NCBI GenBank assembly: GCA_035457425.1
Contig: DATIBR010000052.1
Location: forward strand, 1-64,000
Source: Terriglobales bacterium
Lineage (GTDB): Bacteria > Acidobacteriota > Terriglobia > Terriglobales > Acidobacteriaceae
DNA: 64,000 nucleotides
Direction of reading: 5' to 3'
Positions 54,915 through 64,000 of this stretch are shown in pieces. The translations under genes were made by a program, and so were the position numbers. Positions within the stretch are counted from its first letter, which is position 1. The number at the start of each line of letters is the position of its first letter. The notes beneath the pieces were generated by a model. That model was not told the origin of the DNA, made no database searches, and worked only from the letters and a program-made list of their open reading frames with translations.

Positions 54915-55361
54915 ATGCCCATGCCGCAGACCGAGAGCCCCGGACATCTTCAGGCCGAGCTGATGGCCCGCGGCATCCGCCTCACCCGCCAGCGCCGCAC
55001 CATCCTCTCCGTCATCGAGACCGCCAAGCAGCACCTCGAGGCCTCGCAGATCCTCCGCCACGCCCGCAAGCTCGACGCCCGCGTCAACCGCGTCACCGTC
55101 TACCGCACCATCGCCCTGCTCAAGCGCCACGGACTCATCGACGAGCTCGACCTGCTCCACATCCAGGGCGACAAACATTTCTATGAGCGCCACCCACGGC
55201 GCGACCACCTGCATGTCGCCTGCCTGCGCTGCGGCAAGATCAACGAGTTCGAGAGCGACCTCTTCGACCGCCTCAAGGGCCAGGTCGAGCGCGAACTCGG
55301 CTTCCACATCGTCGTCTCCCGCATGGAAGTCGGCGGCTACTGCGCCAAGTGCCGCACCTGA
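54915..55361 (+). CDS. Fur-family metalloregulator
   Basis: A 148-residue transcription regulator. Winged-helix N-terminal part: AELMARGIRLTRQRRTILSVIETAKQHLEASQILRHARKLDARVNRVTVYRTIALLKRHGLIDEL. Metal-binding part: HFYERHPRRDHLHVACLRCGKINEFESD and the C-terminal CAKCRT; two CxxC pairs (structural zinc) and the His cluster of the sensing site are visible. Whether the metal is iron, zinc, nickel or manganese is not readable from the chain. ATG at 54915 after GGGAGGACGCC. A TTGCAA-type operator lies just upstream. It sits upstream of the PepSY/porin/FMN-ApbE cluster. Confidence 0.92.
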   Translation: MPMPQTESPGHLQAELMARGIRLTRQRRTILSVIETAKQHLEASQILRHARKLDARVNRVTVYRTIALLKRHGLIDELDLLHIQGDKHFYERHPRRDHLHVACLRCGKINEFESDLFDRLKGQVERELGFHIVVSRMEVGGYCAKCRT

Positions 55362-55408
55362 TGGGTGGAGCAGGCCTTCCCGCCTGCGCGAACGGTCTCT
55401 CTCCTGAA

Positions 55409-55471
55409 TGTCATCCCGAGCGAGTCGAAGCCGCGCCGCGCGCGGCTTCGGCGAGTCGAGGGACCATGCCT
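55409..55471. repeat. Dispersed-type intergenic repeat (TGTCATCCCGAGCGAGTCG...)
   Basis: TGTCATCCCGAGCGAGTCGAA, followed by an inverted stem GAAGCCGCGC (55427-55436) / GCGCGGCTTC (55440-55449) and GAGTCGAGGGACC. The opening resembles a dispersed GTCATCC-GAGCGAAGCGA type of repeat common in environmental bacterial genomes. One copy here. Confidence 0.5.
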
Positions 55472-55490
55472 TGCGGCCAACTCCTTCGCA

Positions 55491-55549
55491 CGGCCGACGG
55501 CCACCGGCCGACGACCCCCCGCCGACGGCCGACCGACGGCGGACGACCA
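55491..55549. repeat. Tandem array of CCGACGGC/CCGACGACC units
   Basis: About six degenerate copies of GGCCGACGG / CCGACGACC / GACCGACGG in both directions. Similar units appear at 37337 and 62384. It lies in the 283-base spacer after the Fur-family gene. Confidence 0.55.
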
Positions 55550-55555
55550 CCCCTG

Positions 55556-55582
55556 TTGCATCTTGTTGCAACCGATTTGCAA
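55556..55582. promoter_or_regulatory. Fur-family operator with three half-sites
   Basis: TTGCAT (55556-55561), TTGCAA (55566-55571) and, after CCGAT, TTGCAA (55577-55582): a perfect TTGCAA-N5-TTGCAA palindrome plus one extra half-site. It is 62 bases before the PepSY gene start. A weaker third match (TGCAACCCAGTTTCAA) covers the PepSY start codon at 55646-55661. Confidence 0.7.
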
Positions 55583-55644
55583 CACATTCTCCGCCCGCCA
55601 TCTTGACCGCGGATTGCGCGGGCTAGAGAATAGTCCTTCGCCAG

Positions 55645-56118
55645 ATGCAACCCAGTTTCAACAAGCCGATGGCCGAGAAGAGCGAGCGCCCGCACAAGCC
55701 GCGCAAGCAGCCCGCGCCTTTGCGCCTGCGTGAGCCGCGCCGCGCGCCTGCGCCCCGCCGGCCCAACGGTTGGGCGCGCCGCCTGCGCCGCCTGCACGCC
55801 CTCGTCGGCCTCGCCCTCACGCTGAACCTGCTGCTCCTGCTCGTCACCGGCTTCCTCGTCCAGCATCGCGAGGACTTCAAGCTGGAAGACAGGACCATCA
55901 GCCGCGCCTGGCTCCCGGAGAACTATCGCCCGCTTGACGGCCCCGAGGTCCGCGCCGACATCGTCGTCACTGACGTGCACTCCGGCCGCATCCTCGGCCC
56001 CAACGGCGCGCTCATCCTCGACGCTGCGACGCTCGGATGGGCGGTGCTGCTCGTCAGCGGCCTTTGGATCTACGTTTTTGGAAGACGGCGGAACGGTCAC
56101 CACGAACCGCCGGGTTGA
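55645..56118 (+). CDS. PepSY-type two-helix membrane protein
   Basis: A 157-residue membrane protein. A basic, proline-rich N-terminus (KPRKQPAPLRLREPRRAPAPRR) is followed by RLRRLHALVGLALTLNLLLLLVTGFLV (first helix, ~52-72), an exported loop containing a PepSY-like remnant (YRPLDGPEVRADIVVTDVHSGRILGPNGALI) and a second helix (LGWAVLLVSGLWIYVFG, ~130-146). The HALVGL...TG pattern is typical of PepSY-associated membrane helices that bind haem or take part in cross-membrane electron flow in flavinylation loci. It is the first gene of the porin/FMN-ApbE unit. Confidence 0.75.
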   Translation: MQPSFNKPMAEKSERPHKPRKQPAPLRLREPRRAPAPRRPNGWARRLRRLHALVGLALTLNLLLLLVTGFLVQHREDFKLEDRTISRAWLPENYRPLDGPEVRADIVVTDVHSGRILGPNGALILDAATLGWAVLLVSGLWIYVFGRRRNGHHEPPG

Positions 56119-56169
56119 ACCAGGGTCCGGTACGCAATCCTAAAGTCATAAGCAGTCGAAGGAGGAAGT

Positions 56170-57810
56170 GTGCTTCGCAGCATGCGCGGTCTTGGTGTGT
56201 TCGTACTCTTACTTCTGATCCCAGTCTTCGGCTTTGCGCAGGAGCCTGCCTCGACGCAGGAGCTCCTGCTGAAACTCCAACAGCGGCTCGATTCGCAGGA
56301 GGAAGAGCTCAAGCGCCTGCGCGCCGAGCAGCAGGAACTGCGCCAACAGCTCGCCGCGCGCCCCGCCGCGGAAGCCACCGCACCCCCCGATGTAGCGCCC
56401 TCGACCTCGAGGGCGCAGCAGACTCCGTCTCCGCAGCCCATACCGGCATCCCCCAAGGTCGCGGCGCAGTCCGCCACCACCAGCGACGCGCCCTGGTGGC
56501 GCAGCGACAAGCTCCACATCGGCGGTTACGGCTCCTTCCGCTTCGAAGCAGGCGACGCGCCCGGGCAGGCCTCGTCGTTCACCTTCCGCCGCTTCGTCAC
56601 CACCACCGACGCTCGCCTCACCGACCGCTTGCGCGTCTACAGCGAGTTCGAGCTCGAGCGCCTGGTGGAGCTCGAGCTGGAGAAGGGCGCCGAGCGCACC
56701 GCCGGCGGCGTGAAGTTCGAATCCGAGGTCGAGGGCAACGCCGGCGCCGAGATCTCGCTCGAGCAGCTCTGGGCGCAGTACGACCTCGGCAAGGGCCAGG
56801 CCATCCGCGGCGGGCTCATCCTGCCGCCGCTCGGCCGCTTCAACCTGCTGCACGACGACGACTACTGGGACATCGCGCGCCGCACCCTCATCGACCGCAG
56901 CGTGCCGGCCATCCCCGTCGCCGCCGCCTGGCGCGAGCTGGGCGTGGGCCTGGTCGGCGCCGTCGACGTCGGCGAGACCGGCAAGCTGCAGTACCAGGCG
57001 TACGTCATGAACGGCGCCGCGCTCGACTTCAACATCGAGAACATCGTGCAGACCCGCACGCCGAGCCGCAACAAGCTCGAGCTGGAAGCCGCTCTCGGCA
57101 TGGCCTCCGGCGCGGCCAACGGCACGCAGAACAGCGAGGCCTTCGGCTGGCGCGTGGCTTACAGCCCCACGCTCGCCGGCGAGCTCGCCGTCTCCGGCTA
57201 CTCCGGCAAGTACACGCCCAGCTTCATCGCGAGCAACGAGCGCGTGCACTCCATCGCCGCCGACGGCAAGTGGCGCTTCGGCAGCTTCGAGATCGAGGGC
57301 GAGTACGTCTACTCTGACTTCGGCAAGACGGAGCGCGTGGCGCAGTCGCTGGCCGAGGCCGTCAACGTCTCGGCGTCCGAGACCTCCAGCGGCGAGACCG
57401 CCGACCTCGAGAACGAGATCGAGATCGAGCTTGCCGGCCTGGCCAAGCGCCGCTGGGGCTTCTGGTTCGACGCCAAGTATCATTGGCGCCCGGACTGGCT
57501 CAAGAAAAGCTTCCTCGGCCGCGGCTTCGAAGATCCGCAGCTCATCCCCATCGTCCGCTACGAGCGCGTGTGGCTCGACCGCCACATCGACGAGTTGGCC
57601 TTCGACGCGGGCGTGATCACCGACCTGGTGACGCAGAACCTCTCGCAGGACCGCTTCACCATCGGCTTCAACTACCGCCCGACGCTGCAGTTCGGCTTCC
57701 AGATGGCGTACGAGCGCAACAACCGGCGCGAGGGAGACCGCTTGCTCTTCCCCGACACCGATGCCGACAACACCAACGGCCTGCTCATGGGCTGGACGTT
57801 CAGCTTCTAA
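56170..57810 (+). CDS. Outer-membrane beta-barrel porin-like protein
   Basis: A 546-residue outer-membrane protein: signal peptide (VFVLLLLIPVFGFAQ), a coiled-coil (~30-62, LLLKLQQRLDSQEEELKRLRAEQQELRQQ), Pro/Ala linker, then a barrel with alternating strands (IGGYGSFRFEAG, RLRVYSEFELERL, LQYQAYVMNG, GFWFDAKYHWRP, FGFQMAYERNNR) and C-terminal Phe in GWTFSF, the Bam-recognition signature. It resembles OprP/phosphate-porin-like proteins with an N-terminal coiled-coil. GTG start at 56170 behind AAGGAGG with a short spacer; ATG 56182 is the alternative. Predicted to pass a substrate or metal chelate across the outer membrane. Confidence 0.85.
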   Translation: MLRSMRGLGVFVLLLLIPVFGFAQEPASTQELLLKLQQRLDSQEEELKRLRAEQQELRQQLAARPAAEATAPPDVAPSTSRAQQTPSPQPIPASPKVAAQSATTSDAPWWRSDKLHIGGYGSFRFEAGDAPGQASSFTFRRFVTTTDARLTDRLRVYSEFELERLVELELEKGAERTAGGVKFESEVEGNAGAEISLEQLWAQYDLGKGQAIRGGLILPPLGRFNLLHDDDYWDIARRTLIDRSVPAIPVAAAWRELGVGLVGAVDVGETGKLQYQAYVMNGAALDFNIENIVQTRTPSRNKLELEAALGMASGAANGTQNSEAFGWRVAYSPTLAGELAVSGYSGKYTPSFIASNERVHSIAADGKWRFGSFEIEGEYVYSDFGKTERVAQSLAEAVNVSASETSSGETADLENEIEIELAGLAKRRWGFWFDAKYHWRPDWLKKSFLGRGFEDPQLIPIVRYERVWLDRHIDELAFDAGVITDLVTQNLSQDRFTIGFNYRPTLQFGFQMAYERNNRREGDRLLFPDTDADNTNGLLMGWTFSF

Positions 57811-57817
57811 GGAGAGC

Positions 57818-59221
57818 ATGAAGGCTGCGCACATCATCCTGCTCGCGCCCGGGACGCTGCTTGCGCTCGCGTCCCCAGGCGCGGCGCAGGCGTTCCTGAC
57901 CGAAGCCGAGGCCGCGGGCGCGCTGCTCGGCAAAGATGCCAACGTCCACCGCCAGACGCAGGCGCTCACTCCCGAAGCCCGGAAGAGGCTCGAGGACGCG
58001 AGCGGCCTGCGCTTTCCCGAGCCCAGCTTTACCTTCCTCATCGCCGACAACCGGAAAGAAGCCACCGGCTACGCGCTGGTGATGAACGAGATCGGCAAGA
58101 GCGAGCCCATCACCTTCATGGTCGGCATGTCGCCGGAAGGCAAGGTCACCGACGTCGTGCTCATGACCTTCCGCGAAAGCCGCGGCGCCGAAGTCCGCGA
58201 GCCGCGCTTCATGCGCCAGTTCCGCGGCAAGATCGCGTCGTCTCCACTGAAGATCAACCAGGACGTGATCAACTACACCGGCGCGACGCTCTCGTCGAAA
58301 GCCATCGCACGTGGCGTGAAGCGCGCCCTGCTGCTGCTCGATCAGTTCTATCCCAAGGAGACGCGCAAGCAGTTGCCCAAAGCAGGCGCGGCGCTCGCGC
58401 CGCGCCTGCCGCAGGCCTGGCGCGTCGACGGCGACCTGGCGCTCTTCCGCCAGGCGCGCTACCGCATGGGCACGCGCTGCGAGCTGCGCCTCTGGACGCG
58501 CGCGCCGCAGGATGCCGCGTGCGCCTTCGACGCCGGCTTCGCCGAGATCGCGCGCCTCGAGCAGGTCTTCAGCGCGTACCGCTCCGACAGCGAGCTGTCG
58601 GAGCTGAACCGCGCGGCCGCGAGCGGCTGGGCAGCGACTTCGCCCGACATGTGGCGCCTGCTGCGCCACGCGCGCCGCGCGTGGCGCAGCTCCCGCGGCT
58701 CCGTCGATCCCACGATCTTCGGCAGAGACGGCCTGCAGGCCGTCTCTGGCTTCCACCATGTGCAGTTCGACCGGGCTCGCCGCGCGGTGCGCTTCGCGCA
58801 GCGCGCGCTCGCGCTCGATCTCGGCGGCTTCGCCAAGGGCTACGCCGCGGACCGCGTCGCCGCGCTGCTGCGGCAGCGCGGCGACGACCGCGCAAGCATC
58901 GATCTGGGTTCCAGCTCGCTGCGCTTCGTCGGAGAAGGTTGGCTGGTCGCGACGAGCCGGCCGGAACAGCTCTTCGCGGTCCGCGATGGCGACGCGGTCT
59001 CGACCTCGGGAACGAGCGAGCGCGGCGCGCACATCGTGGATCCGCGGACCGCGCAAGCCGTTCGCGGAGAGGTCAGCGCCACGGTCTTTGCGACTTCGGC
59101 GCTGCGCGCCGAAGTCGCCAGCAAGGCGCTGCTGCTCGACGGCCACGCGCGCGGCGCGTGGCTCGTGAATCGCGCAGGCGAAGTCGCGCTCTCCCGCGCG
59201 ATGCAGGAGCGCCTGCTCTAG
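57818..59221 (+). CDS. FMN-binding domain / ApbE flavin transferase fusion, exported
   Basis: A 467-residue exported fusion. Signal peptide (MKAAHIILLAPGTLLALASPGAAQA). Residues ~75-175: FMN-binding domain with the attachment motif DVINYTGATLSS, predicted flavin on T157. Residues ~205-467: ApbE-type FAD:protein FMN transferase (ALDLGGFAKGYAADR, ASIDLGSSSLRF, STSGTSERGAHIVDPRTA). Substrate and modifying enzyme are thus on one chain, so it may flavinylate itself. ATG follows GGAGA, 7 bases after the porin stop. The stop codon overlaps the convergent engB stop. It contains a perfect 26-base palindrome at 58723. Confidence 0.9.
   Translation: MKAAHIILLAPGTLLALASPGAAQAFLTEAEAAGALLGKDANVHRQTQALTPEARKRLEDASGLRFPEPSFTFLIADNRKEATGYALVMNEIGKSEPITFMVGMSPEGKVTDVVLMTFRESRGAEVREPRFMRQFRGKIASSPLKINQDVINYTGATLSSKAIARGVKRALLLLDQFYPKETRKQLPKAGAALAPRLPQAWRVDGDLALFRQARYRMGTRCELRLWTRAPQDAACAFDAGFAEIARLEQVFSAYRSDSELSELNRAAASGWAATSPDMWRLLRHARRAWRSSRGSVDPTIFGRDGLQAVSGFHHVQFDRARRAVRFAQRALALDLGGFAKGYAADRVAALLRQRGDDRASIDLGSSSLRFVGEGWLVATSRPEQLFAVRDGDAVSTSGTSERGAHIVDPRTAQAVRGEVSATVFATSALRAEVASKALLLDGHARGAWLVNRAGEVALSRAMQERLL
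58723..58748. repeat. Perfect 26-bp palindrome inside the ApbE coding region
   Basis: CAGAGACGGCCTG followed by its exact reverse complement CAGGCCGTCTCTG. It encodes GRDGLQAVSG in a loop between ApbE segments. In-frame insertion of a palindromic unit into an existing gene is a plausible origin. Confidence 0.85.
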
Positions 59222-59808
59222 AGCGGCGCCGCCGCGCCGCGGATCTCGCGCCACAGCTCCTTCAAACCGCCGCCTGTTTCCGCCGACACCGGCAGAATGC
59301 CCTCGACCTCATGCGCGTCTTCCAGGTCGCGCAGCGACTTGCGCAGCTTGTTGCCCGATAAGCGGTCGGCCTTGGTCGCGACCATCAGGAACGGCCGCTG
59401 GTGCTGCTGCAGCCAGCGGACGAGCAGCGTGTCGCTGCTCTGCGGCGGCACCGACGAATCCACCAGGCACACGGTGAGCGCCAGCGTCTCGCGCTCGCGC
59501 AGGTACGGCTCGATGAACTTCGGCCATTCCGCCGAGATCTCCTTGGAGATCTTGGCGTAGCCGTAGCCGGGCAGGTCGACGAACAGCAGCTCGGGCTCGT
59601 GTTCGCGCTCGCTGAAGTTGACCCGAAAGAAGTTGATGGTGCGCGTGCGTCCGGGCGTGGAGCTGACGTGCGCCAGCTTCGTTCCCGCGAGCGCGTTCAG
59701 CAGGGAAGACTTCCCGACGTTCGAGCGTCCGGCGAATGCGATCTCCGGCGCCGAGGGCGCGGGCAGGTTCGTCGTGGCCGACGTCAGGAATTTCGCAAAA
59801 ACTTTCAT
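59218..59808 (-). CDS. engB: Ribosome-biogenesis GTPase EngB/YsxC
   Basis: A 196-residue TrmE-Era-EngA-EngB-Septin family GTPase. G1 GRSNVGKSS, G3 DLPGYGYA, G4 TKAD, G5 region VSAETGGG; ISKEISAEWPKFIEPYL is typical of EngB. It helps assemble the large ribosomal subunit. ATG at 59808. Its stop overlaps that of the convergent ApbE gene (CTAG). Downstream of lon on the same strand, with a GC-rich hairpin between. Confidence 0.95.
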   Translation of the reverse strand: MKVFAKFLTSATTNLPAPSAPEIAFAGRSNVGKSSLLNALAGTKLAHVSSTPGRTRTINFFRVNFSEREHEPELLFVDLPGYGYAKISKEISAEWPKFIEPYLRERETLALTVCLVDSSVPPQSSDTLLVRWLQQHQRPFLMVATKADRLSGNKLRKSLRDLEDAHEVEGILPVSAETGGGLKELWREIRGAAAPL

Positions 59809-59817
59809 AGAAGTCGG

Positions 59818-59839
59818 AAGGCCCGCTTCCGCGGGCCTT
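59818..59839 (-). terminator. Hairpin between lon and engB
   Basis: AAGGCCCGC-TTCC-GCGGGCCTT: a perfect 9-bp stem with a 4-base loop. No long U-run follows, so it may slow or attenuate rather than fully stop transcription from lon into engB. Confidence 0.55.
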
Positions 59840-59863
59840 CACTCGGTACTCGCTACTCGGTAC

Positions 59864-62284
<2,421 letters not shown>

Positions 62285-62434
62285 TTGGGCCTGCTCCTGC
62301 GCTCTATCCGTAACCTACTATACGGCCCCTTGCACCGCAACCGAGTGAAATGCCTGAGGAAAACTAGCTATTGACAAGGTTTGGGCCGACGATCGAAGAC
62401 CGACGGCTGACGGCCTGCGGCGCAGGGGAGGTCG

Positions 62435-62608
62435 CTAGCTAGTCTGGCCCTTCTTCTTGAGCTCGGCGATCAGCCTCTCGAAGCCCCTCATGCCCGCCTG
62501 CATGAGCCGCTCGTGCGTCTCGTCATAGAGAGATTGCCCTGCGGGCGTCGACGGATCTTCGCTTGGCTCGGAGGTAGTTGGCTTCGGCTTGTCGTCCACT
62601 CTGGACAC
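62435..62608 (-). CDS. Small hydrophilic protein of unknown function
   Basis: A 57-residue protein from a GTG behind AGGAG (7-base spacer); an ATG at 62629 would add seven residues. It is Ser/Pro/Glu-rich, then a helix TPAGQSLYDETHERLMQAGMRGFERLIAELKKKGQ. No family recognised. It could be a small regulator or a partner of the lipoprotein phosphoesterase encoded upstream. Between it and lon lies a CCGACG-type array at 62384-62422. Confidence 0.5.
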   Translation of the reverse strand: MSRVDDKPKPTTSEPSEDPSTPAGQSLYDETHERLMQAGMRGFERLIAELKKKGQTS

Positions 62609-62671
62609 CTCTCGACTCCTATTATGCACTTGGCTGACAAGGCGGAAGTTGGTTCTGGCTGACCGCAGCCG

Positions 62672-63637
62672 TTACGGCAGCTTCATCAACTTGACGTTCA
62701 CGCTTCCGCCGTCCACCGTCACGACGAAGTAGTGGAAGAAGCCGTGGTTGTTGGACTGGAGTGGCGCGCCGGCGCCGCCGGTCACCAGATAGCGCGGCGT
62801 GCCGGAGGTCGAGCCGGACATCGGGTCGGTGAGGTCGTCGGGCGCCTGCGGGTTGAAGTAGACGTGCTCGTGCGCCGAGAACACCGCGGTGATGTTCGGA
62901 TACTTGGCGAAGATGGCTTTGAGCGCGTCGCGCGAGTCCTTGTCGAGCTCGTTCTTGGCCTTGAAGGAGTGCACCGAGTGGTGCATGAAGACGAAGACGT
63001 GCTGGGCGCCCTGGTGCGCCCAGAGGTCCTGGTCGAGCCACTGGCGCTGCGCGGCCGAGATGTAGCCGGGATCGAGCCCGTCGTCGGAGGGCGGCGACTT
63101 CACCGTCAGCGGCGGCGCGACCTCCTCGGTGTTGAGCGCGATGAAGTGCGAGTTGCCGTAGTCGAACGAGCCGTAGGCCGGGCCGATGAGCTGCTCGTAC
63201 CAGCCGGTCATGGTGGCGTTCGGGACGTCGTTGGCGTCGTCCATCTCGTGGTTGCCGGGGGCGTTGTGGACGGGGACGCCGGTGGCCGCGAACACCGCCA
63301 GCACTGCGTTGTACTGCGACTCGATGAGCGCGCGGTCGTCGGGCGCCTTGCCGTGGATGAGGTCGCCGCAGGAGAGCGCGAACGCCGGCTTGTTGGCCGC
63401 GAGCGCGTTGGCGATGGCCTGGATGGTCGGCGTGGGCGGGTCGTCCTTCTTGTCCGGACGGTTGTCGCCGAAGACGTAGAACGTGAAGTTGTTGGGATCG
63501 CCGGCCGAGCCGAGCGAGCCGGTGCCGGGCAGAGCGGCCAGCGCGCGCGGATCGTAGTCGTGGACGCAGGCGAGCAGCAGCGACGCGACGATCGCCAGCG
63601 CCGCCAGGCACAGGAAAGGCCGAAGTTGTAGACGCAT
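62672..63637 (-). CDS. Lipoprotein metallophosphoesterase
   Basis: A 321-residue calcineurin-like phosphoesterase with a lipoprotein signal (LCLAALAIVASLLLAC, lipobox LLAC). Metal motifs: VFGDNRPD, SCGDLIHG, APGNHEMDD, VFMHHSVHSF and VFSAHEHVYFNP. It resembles purple-acid-phosphatase-like secreted enzymes. ATG at 63637 is preferred to a longer frame that reads repeat sequence (MSLCLCG). It would act at the cell surface or in the periplasm. The substrate is unknown. Confidence 0.88.
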   Translation of the reverse strand: MRLQLRPFLCLAALAIVASLLLACVHDYDPRALAALPGTGSLGSAGDPNNFTFYVFGDNRPDKKDDPPTPTIQAIANALAANKPAFALSCGDLIHGKAPDDRALIESQYNAVLAVFAATGVPVHNAPGNHEMDDANDVPNATMTGWYEQLIGPAYGSFDYGNSHFIALNTEEVAPPLTVKSPPSDDGLDPGYISAAQRQWLDQDLWAHQGAQHVFVFMHHSVHSFKAKNELDKDSRDALKAIFAKYPNITAVFSAHEHVYFNPQAPDDLTDPMSGSTSGTPRYLVTGGAGAPLQSNNHGFFHYFVVTVDGGSVNVKLMKLP

Positions 63638-63692
63638 GAGGTGGAGAGAGTAGACCGCAGGCTTCGCTGGTCGGGCAAGGGAAAAGCAACAC

Positions 63693-63774
63693 CTACCACA
63701 GAGACACAGAGACACAGGACGTCGGATCTGAAAGCCCTGAAGTCTCTGTGCCTCTGTGTCTCTGTGGTGGGCTT
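63693..63774. repeat. Intergenic inverted array (ACAGAGAC units)
   Basis: Left arm CTACCACAGAGACACAGAGA (63694 on) and right arm CTCTGTGCCTCTGTGTCTCT...GGTGGGC (63744-63772). The right end touches the stop codon of the gene at the window edge. Confidence 0.8.
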
Positions 63775-64000
63775 AGCCCGCGCGCTCGGTGGGCAGGACG
63801 CCGTGGCTGGTCTCGATGGTGGCGGGCTTGAGGAAGCGCTCTCTGGCTTCGACCTCCCACTCCAGGCGATAGATGAGGCGGCGCAGCCAGGTGTCGACGG
63901 TGTGCTCGACCTCTTCGGGCGTGCCCCAGCGATAGAGGTAGTGGAGGGTCTGGCCGTCGTTGGTGAGGCGGATGTAGCGGCAAGCGTTCTCGTCCTTCTG
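63773..64000 (-). CDS. 3' end of an unidentified gene (start beyond window)
   Basis: The last 75 codons and stop (TAA at 63775-63773) of a minus-strand gene whose start lies beyond base 64000. Readable C-terminus: ACRYIRLTNDGQTLHYLYRWGTPEEVEHTV and WEVEARERFLKPATIET. The codon use is that of a real GC-rich gene, and the stop sits right at a repeat arm as for several neighbours. Other-frame readings here translate the repeat and are rejected. No family assigned. Confidence 0.6.
   Translation of the reverse strand, partial: QKDENACRYIRLTNDGQTLHYLYRWGTPEEVEHTVDTWLRRLIYRLEWEVEARERFLKPATIETSHGVLPTERAG

Noticed and set aside
62371-62376. TTGACA as a promoter -35 on the plus strand
   Set aside because: No matching -10 at a suitable distance and no plus-strand gene follows.
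63693-63983. 96-codon minus-strand frame at the right edge
   Set aside because: It is Arg/His-rich and runs through the repeat; the adjacent frame encodes a better protein ending at 63773 and continuing past the window.

Overview
The window is a GC-rich bacterial chromosome segment with dense gene packing, many GTG/TTG starts, and a Gram-negative envelope signature (secretin, outer-membrane barrel, lipoprotein, Cu/Zn superoxide dismutase). The gene mix (M13 peptidase, secretin-cohesin fusion, DUF4097 and choice-of-anchor P-like exported proteins, hutU-hutI, UdgX, LarC, GxxExxY protein, many intergenic palindromes) most resembles Acidobacteriota (Terriglobia-like). The taxonomic call is inference; no rRNA or tRNA gene is visible.

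Layout. 1-7.7 kb: end of an NB-ARC/TPR regulator, DUF4242 protein, hybrid histidine kinase with two receivers and HPt, double-receiver protein, an M20-like exported protein with altered metal ligands, and an ECF sigma factor. 7.7-21.6 kb: M13 peptidase, PA0069-type radical SAM, UdgX glycosylase, exported proteins, two metallophosphoesterases, stand-alone LigD polymerase domain, DUF72, overlapping xerD/xerC-like genes, VOC protein. 21.6-30.6 kb: an acyl-activating/ACP/acyltransferase fusion, DUF892 protein, SodC, SecA, small exported proteins. 30.6-37.3 kb (minus strand): CYTH, polyprenyl synthase, YajQ, TatD, MetG, LarC. 37.4-47.3 kb: ArgS, a less GC-biased two-gene island with a frameshifted metzincin/RTX-type gene, an AhpD-like gene with an in-frame TGA, tandem paralogues, a kinase-like protein lacking its ATPase domain, PepA, a GxxExxY gene inside a long inverted repeat, SmpB. 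47.4-54.8 kb: secretin-cohesin protein, two pseudopilins, HutU, HutI, an M1 peptidase remnant. 54.9-59.2 kb: Fur-family regulator, PepSY membrane protein, outer-membrane barrel and an FMN-binding/ApbE fusion, with matching operator-like palindromes ahead of the regulator and of the PepSY gene. 59.2-64 kb: EngB, Lon, a small protein, a lipoprotein phosphoesterase and the 3' end of an unknown gene.

Main points. (1) The AhpD-like gene at 41880-42470 reads through a TGA exactly where the second cysteine of the CxxC(x)3H redox motif belongs, and a 6-bp stem with a G-U-containing loop lies just downstream: a likely selenoprotein with a bacterial SECIS. (2) A GxxExxY gene with a complete D...ExK...QxxxY nuclease-type signature is bracketed by a perfect 40-bp inverted repeat made of the same ACACAGAG units that form small intergenic palindromes elsewhere in the window. 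(3) Many intergenic spacers hold inverted arrays of short tandem units, a different unit at each locus; some have become prepilin leaders, gene starts or gene ends. (4) The Fur-family/PepSY/porin/FMN-ApbE cluster carries TTGCAA-N5-TTGCAA operators and looks like a metal-controlled, flavin-based envelope redox module.
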